A stretch of 64,000 bases of DNA, from the NCBI GenBank assembly GCA_007922195.1, contig ML681996.1, forward strand, positions 20,091,201 to 20,155,200, read 5' to 3'. The stretch is from Podocnemis expansa (taxonomy: Eukaryota; Chordata; Testudines; Podocnemididae). The position numbers and the translations under genes were made by a program. The notes beneath the pieces are model-generated. The model was not told the origin of the DNA and searched no databases. It worked only from the letters and a program-made list of their open reading frames with translations. Of this stretch, positions 61,238 to 64,000 are shown one piece after another; the stretch's first letter is position 1; every line of letters starts with the position of its first letter.

Positions 61238-62400
61238 CAATGGTTCCCAACCTTTAAGAGTACAAGAATCTCTTTTTAATGTCAAGAAATTTAATGGACC
61301 CCCAAACGATAATAGCTGTTACTGAGGACAGCCTGCAGGCAGCAGTGCTGCAGAAGACCTGGCTCCTGCCTGCTGCCAAGGCATGGGGACGTATCCAGGT
61401 TGTGGCTCCTCACAACAGGCAAATACAATTCATTTAGAGCAGAGATGTCAAACTCATTCAATGTGGGGGGGCCACACTGGAAGGCAAAACACCTGTCAAC
61501 AGGCCGTGGGGCTGCACGGGCTCCCCAAACCTTTCCCCCCTCCATGTTCAGAGTGGCATGGGCTCTTCTTTCCCATCCGTAATCCTGCAGGCTCTCCCAC
61601 ACCTTCTCTTTCTCCTGCCTTGTGGGCCCCCCTTCCTCACACTGGCTCCCTGATCCCACCCCCCCTTCCTCTAACTCCTGGTGGCAGGCAAAAAAATGAG
61701 TCTCAGCTGTAAGCAGGCTGGGCTCCTGCCTCTCCCTCTCATTGTCAGTCACTCAGAATGCTGGCCTTCAGCTGGTTCAGTCCTGGTTGGCCTTTGATCA
61801 GCTTGTTCCCACATGGACCCCACACACTTTTTCCTTTTTTTTATTTGTGATTTGTGCAGTGTGCTGTCAATCAAATAAGCATGCTGACTGACTGACGAAC
61901 AGTGGGGATAGGGGCAGTGTGGTGGCTCTTTGGCGCCAGGCTAGCCTGCTATGACTGAGATGCTGATTGGTTGGCAGACCACAGCAGAACTGAGCTGGGA
62001 TTGGCTGGAGCGCTTCCTTTGTTCCCCCTGTGCTGTGACTCAGATCATGTGAGTGAGTTAGAAGCATGCCTAGCCCTACTGTGCTGGGACCCTGACTTTG
62101 GAGTTCACTGCTGCAGACAGCTTTCAGGCACAGCCCGAGCAGCAGCTCCACAGACTGGGTCAGCACCCTTGGTGGGCCAGATCTGTTCCCATGGCCCACA
62201 GGTTTGCCACCCCTGATTTAGAGCCCTCTACAACATAGATCACTGGCCAGCAGCAGCTGGGGCCAGATCAGGCCTGGGCCACATTAACCCTGGGCCGTCT
62301 GCCACTGGCTGGCAGCAGCTGGGGCCAGATGTATTCACAGACCCCTTTCAATAACTCAACGGGCCCCAGAGGTCCCCAGGCCACAAGTTGGGAACCTCTG
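61238..62400. mobile_element. Outer hAT-type element, perfect target duplication
   Basis: GCTTAGAC occurs at 61230-61237 and 62401-62408. Ends CAATGGTTCCCAACCT and AAGTTGGGAACCTCTG are inverted repeats. Without the inner insertion and its duplicated 8 bp it would be about 380 bp. Interior repeats the GGCAGCAGCTGGGGCCAGAT motif at about 62248 and 62303. ORFs of up to 153 codons are composition effects. Confidence 0.88.
61440..62215. mobile_element. Inner hAT-type element nested in another hAT
   Basis: Flanked by ATTTAGAG at 61432-61439 and 62216-62223, a perfect 8-bp duplication. Ends CAGAGATGTCAAACTC and GTTTGCCACCCCTG are inverted repeats. 776 bp with no recognisable transposase; 'GGCCACACTGG' and 'GGCCCACAGG' are typical of this MITE type. 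It inserted after the outer element. Confidence 0.88.
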
Positions 62401-62408
62401 GCTTAGAC

Positions 62409-64000
62409 AAAGTATCATTGGCTTTTTCATTCTGCTTCTAGAAATGGTCCCTCCAGATAAGGGTTGAACCATGTTGCTATGACAGCATTTAGAGAACCTG
62501 GCATTATCTGGCTATTAAAAAAAGGACAGGAGATTCTGGATATGGTTTAATTAAGCCACAACTTTATTTTCAGAGGGCTGGGAGCACCTGAACAATAATA
62601 CCGTATAGTGCAGGTAACTCCGTGATCATTTCAGTAGCAACCTGGGGACATCTATCAGCCCCCACTTCGCCATCCTGGTCTCCACCCAACTTATAGCTGG
62701 GACTTCACCATCCCATCCCTCTTGAATGAGAATTAAGGTGGGCTATAAAGAACAGAGTTTGGATCCCAGTCATAGGAGCCTGTCTGCCTTTGGTCTGTTC
62801 CTTTAACAGGTATCTTCTTTAAATCCTTTGCTAAACAATTTCTGTTCGCTGTATCTCCTCTGTATTGAGTACCTGCACTGGAAATCTATCACAAGGAGGT
62901 GCCAGCAGTTACTTTAAATTTTCAGTTTCCTGATCTGGCTTCCTAAAGACTCCTATGCTGCTCCAGGGAAAAGGGGACTTGTTTTGGAACAACTTGCTTC
63001 TCTTCTGGGCCCTGGGGGATGAGTCAGTCACACCACGCTGACAGTTCTGCATCTGCAGCAATGTCTGTGCTTCCCTACTCTGCTTCCGCAATGATATAGC
63101 TCTTCTCCTGGCAAGCCAGAAAATGCCCCCCACCGCATTAAGGGACAGTATGATCATATCTCTGTCTCTGCTCTGTGACTAAACAGAGAACTTCTGATCC
63201 CATTAATATTAGTATGAAAACTGCCACTAAAATTCTATTCAAATAAAGCAAACAGCACCCATGCTGCATCAAGAGACTGTGTTTCTACGCTGCAGAGAAC
63301 GTGACAAACATAGAAGTAGAAATGAGGAAATATCTTGTAAGGAGAGAACAGTAAACTTTCTTTTGCACAGTTTATATTTCATAAGTGTTGTGTAAATTAT
63401 GCATTAAGGGTGAGTAAGTCCTTAATTTTAATTTTTCATGATTTTGTATTAGAAAGGCAGTACCTCCTCCTCGGTGAGTCTTGAAAAAAAAAAAATACCA
63501 GAAAACATGTTACATAATTTTGGACAGCCTCAGATATAAGAACTGTTGCCTTTTGGCTTCACCTGATCTTTACCCATCGGTAACTTCTTTATTAAGCAGT
63601 AGAACTGCCTACAATGAACCATATTTCTCACAACAAGCAGTCAGTCATGTAAGACATGGGAATATCTACTCCTTTCACAAATTTTGGTCTAATTTGCTTG
63701 AGTTCTATTGTTTAAAAATAGAATATTTCTGTCATTTCTGCTCCAGCAGCTTCTACTCTACTCATCTTCTACTCTCCTGAGTTGGCAGCATTGTAAACAC
63801 ATCTCCTGCTGCCAATCGTTTGACACAACACAGAGAGTTTCTACATTACAGACACTAGCACACACCACATAAAAAAGCTATATAGTAGCAATAAGAATAA
63901 GAATGTTTTAAATAAGCATTAAGCAATACTTTAAAGTAGCTAATTTTGTTTCTAAATATAGGAAAAAGTAAACAGGCCAAAGACCAATCATTGAAAAAAT
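62409..64000. other. Intron stretch with a possible retro-derived fragment at 62540-63180
   Basis: On the minus strand an 82-codon frame (62909-63157) with a hydrophobic start (MIILSLNAVGGIFWLARR) is followed by about 340 bases and AATAAA at 62563-62568. This could be the end of a retroelement or retrocopy, but I recognise no family and no target duplication. The remainder to 64000 is AT-rich with nothing seen. Confidence 0.35.

Larger units (their letters stand above)
4697..64000 (-). other. PCDH9: PCDH9 intron (rest of window)
   Basis: No further protocadherin coding sequence was found to the right of the terminal exon. The remaining ~59 kb is AT-rich, dense in transposon remnants and lacks convincing host exons. 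The human PCDH9 locus is known for very large introns in a gene-poor region, which fits. Labelling it intron rather than intergenic is inference from the acceptor site. Confidence 0.8.

Noticed and set aside
61291..61752. 153-codon minus-strand ORF
   Set aside because: Crosses the junction between two nested hAT elements, so it cannot be an old gene.

Overview
This is a vertebrate nuclear window and almost certainly a non-avian sauropsid: turtle most likely, crocodilian possible. It is AT-rich, with one coding exon per ~60 kb. Its repeats are CR1 LINEs, old MIR-type SINEs, many short hAT-type DNA transposons with 8-bp target duplications, Penelope-like element (PLE) ends with hammerhead-type motifs, and one R2/R4-type LINE. 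That mix fits turtle or crocodile and does not fit mammal or bird. There are no bacterial-style operons, CRISPR arrays or rRNA.

The only clear host gene is PCDH9 (delta-1 protocadherin 9), read on the minus strand. Its last coding exon is 4317-4696, with a good acceptor site on its right side. The 3' UTR runs leftward from 4316; three candidate poly(A) signals lie near 2820, 852 and 430. Everything to the right of 4697 appears to be one large PCDH9 intron, or sequence upstream of an unseen exon.

Layout: 1-172, end of a hairpin-rich MITE; 173-4316, 3' UTR and downstream; 4317-4696, PCDH9 terminal exon; 5.9-10.2 kb, hAT element, two copies of a palindromic tRNA-like repeat and an LTR-like block; 10.3-20 kb, a cluster of hAT MITEs, several with clean 8-bp target duplications, plus small PLE pieces, a MIR and a CR1; 20-24 kb, quiet; 24.2-26.7 kb, a minus-strand CR1 carrying three later insertions; 28.0-28.6 kb, CR1; 30.0 kb, inverted PLE; 30.2-47.1 kb, mostly quiet intron with a few repeats; 47.1-47.8 kb, a PLE insertion with an 87-bp perfect inverted repeat, a GIY-YIG endonuclease remnant and a hammerhead-type motif; 49.46-52.87 kb, a nearly full-length LINE with reverse transcriptase, CCHC finger and restriction-like endonuclease, headed by a tRNA-like Pol III promoter; 52.88-53.03 kb, an unidentified 50-codon minus-strand reading frame directly beside the LINE; 58.3 and 60.8 kb, CR1 tails; 59.9-60.4 kb, a PLE hairpin split by a hAT; 61.2-62.4 kb, a hAT nested inside another hAT, both with intact target duplications; 62.5-63.2 kb, a possible retro-derived fragment.

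The most interesting features are the repeated inverted (head-to-head) arrangement of the PLE ends, seen at five of six sites, and the R4-like LINE with its tRNA-like head. All calls come from reading the sequence; no database search was run.
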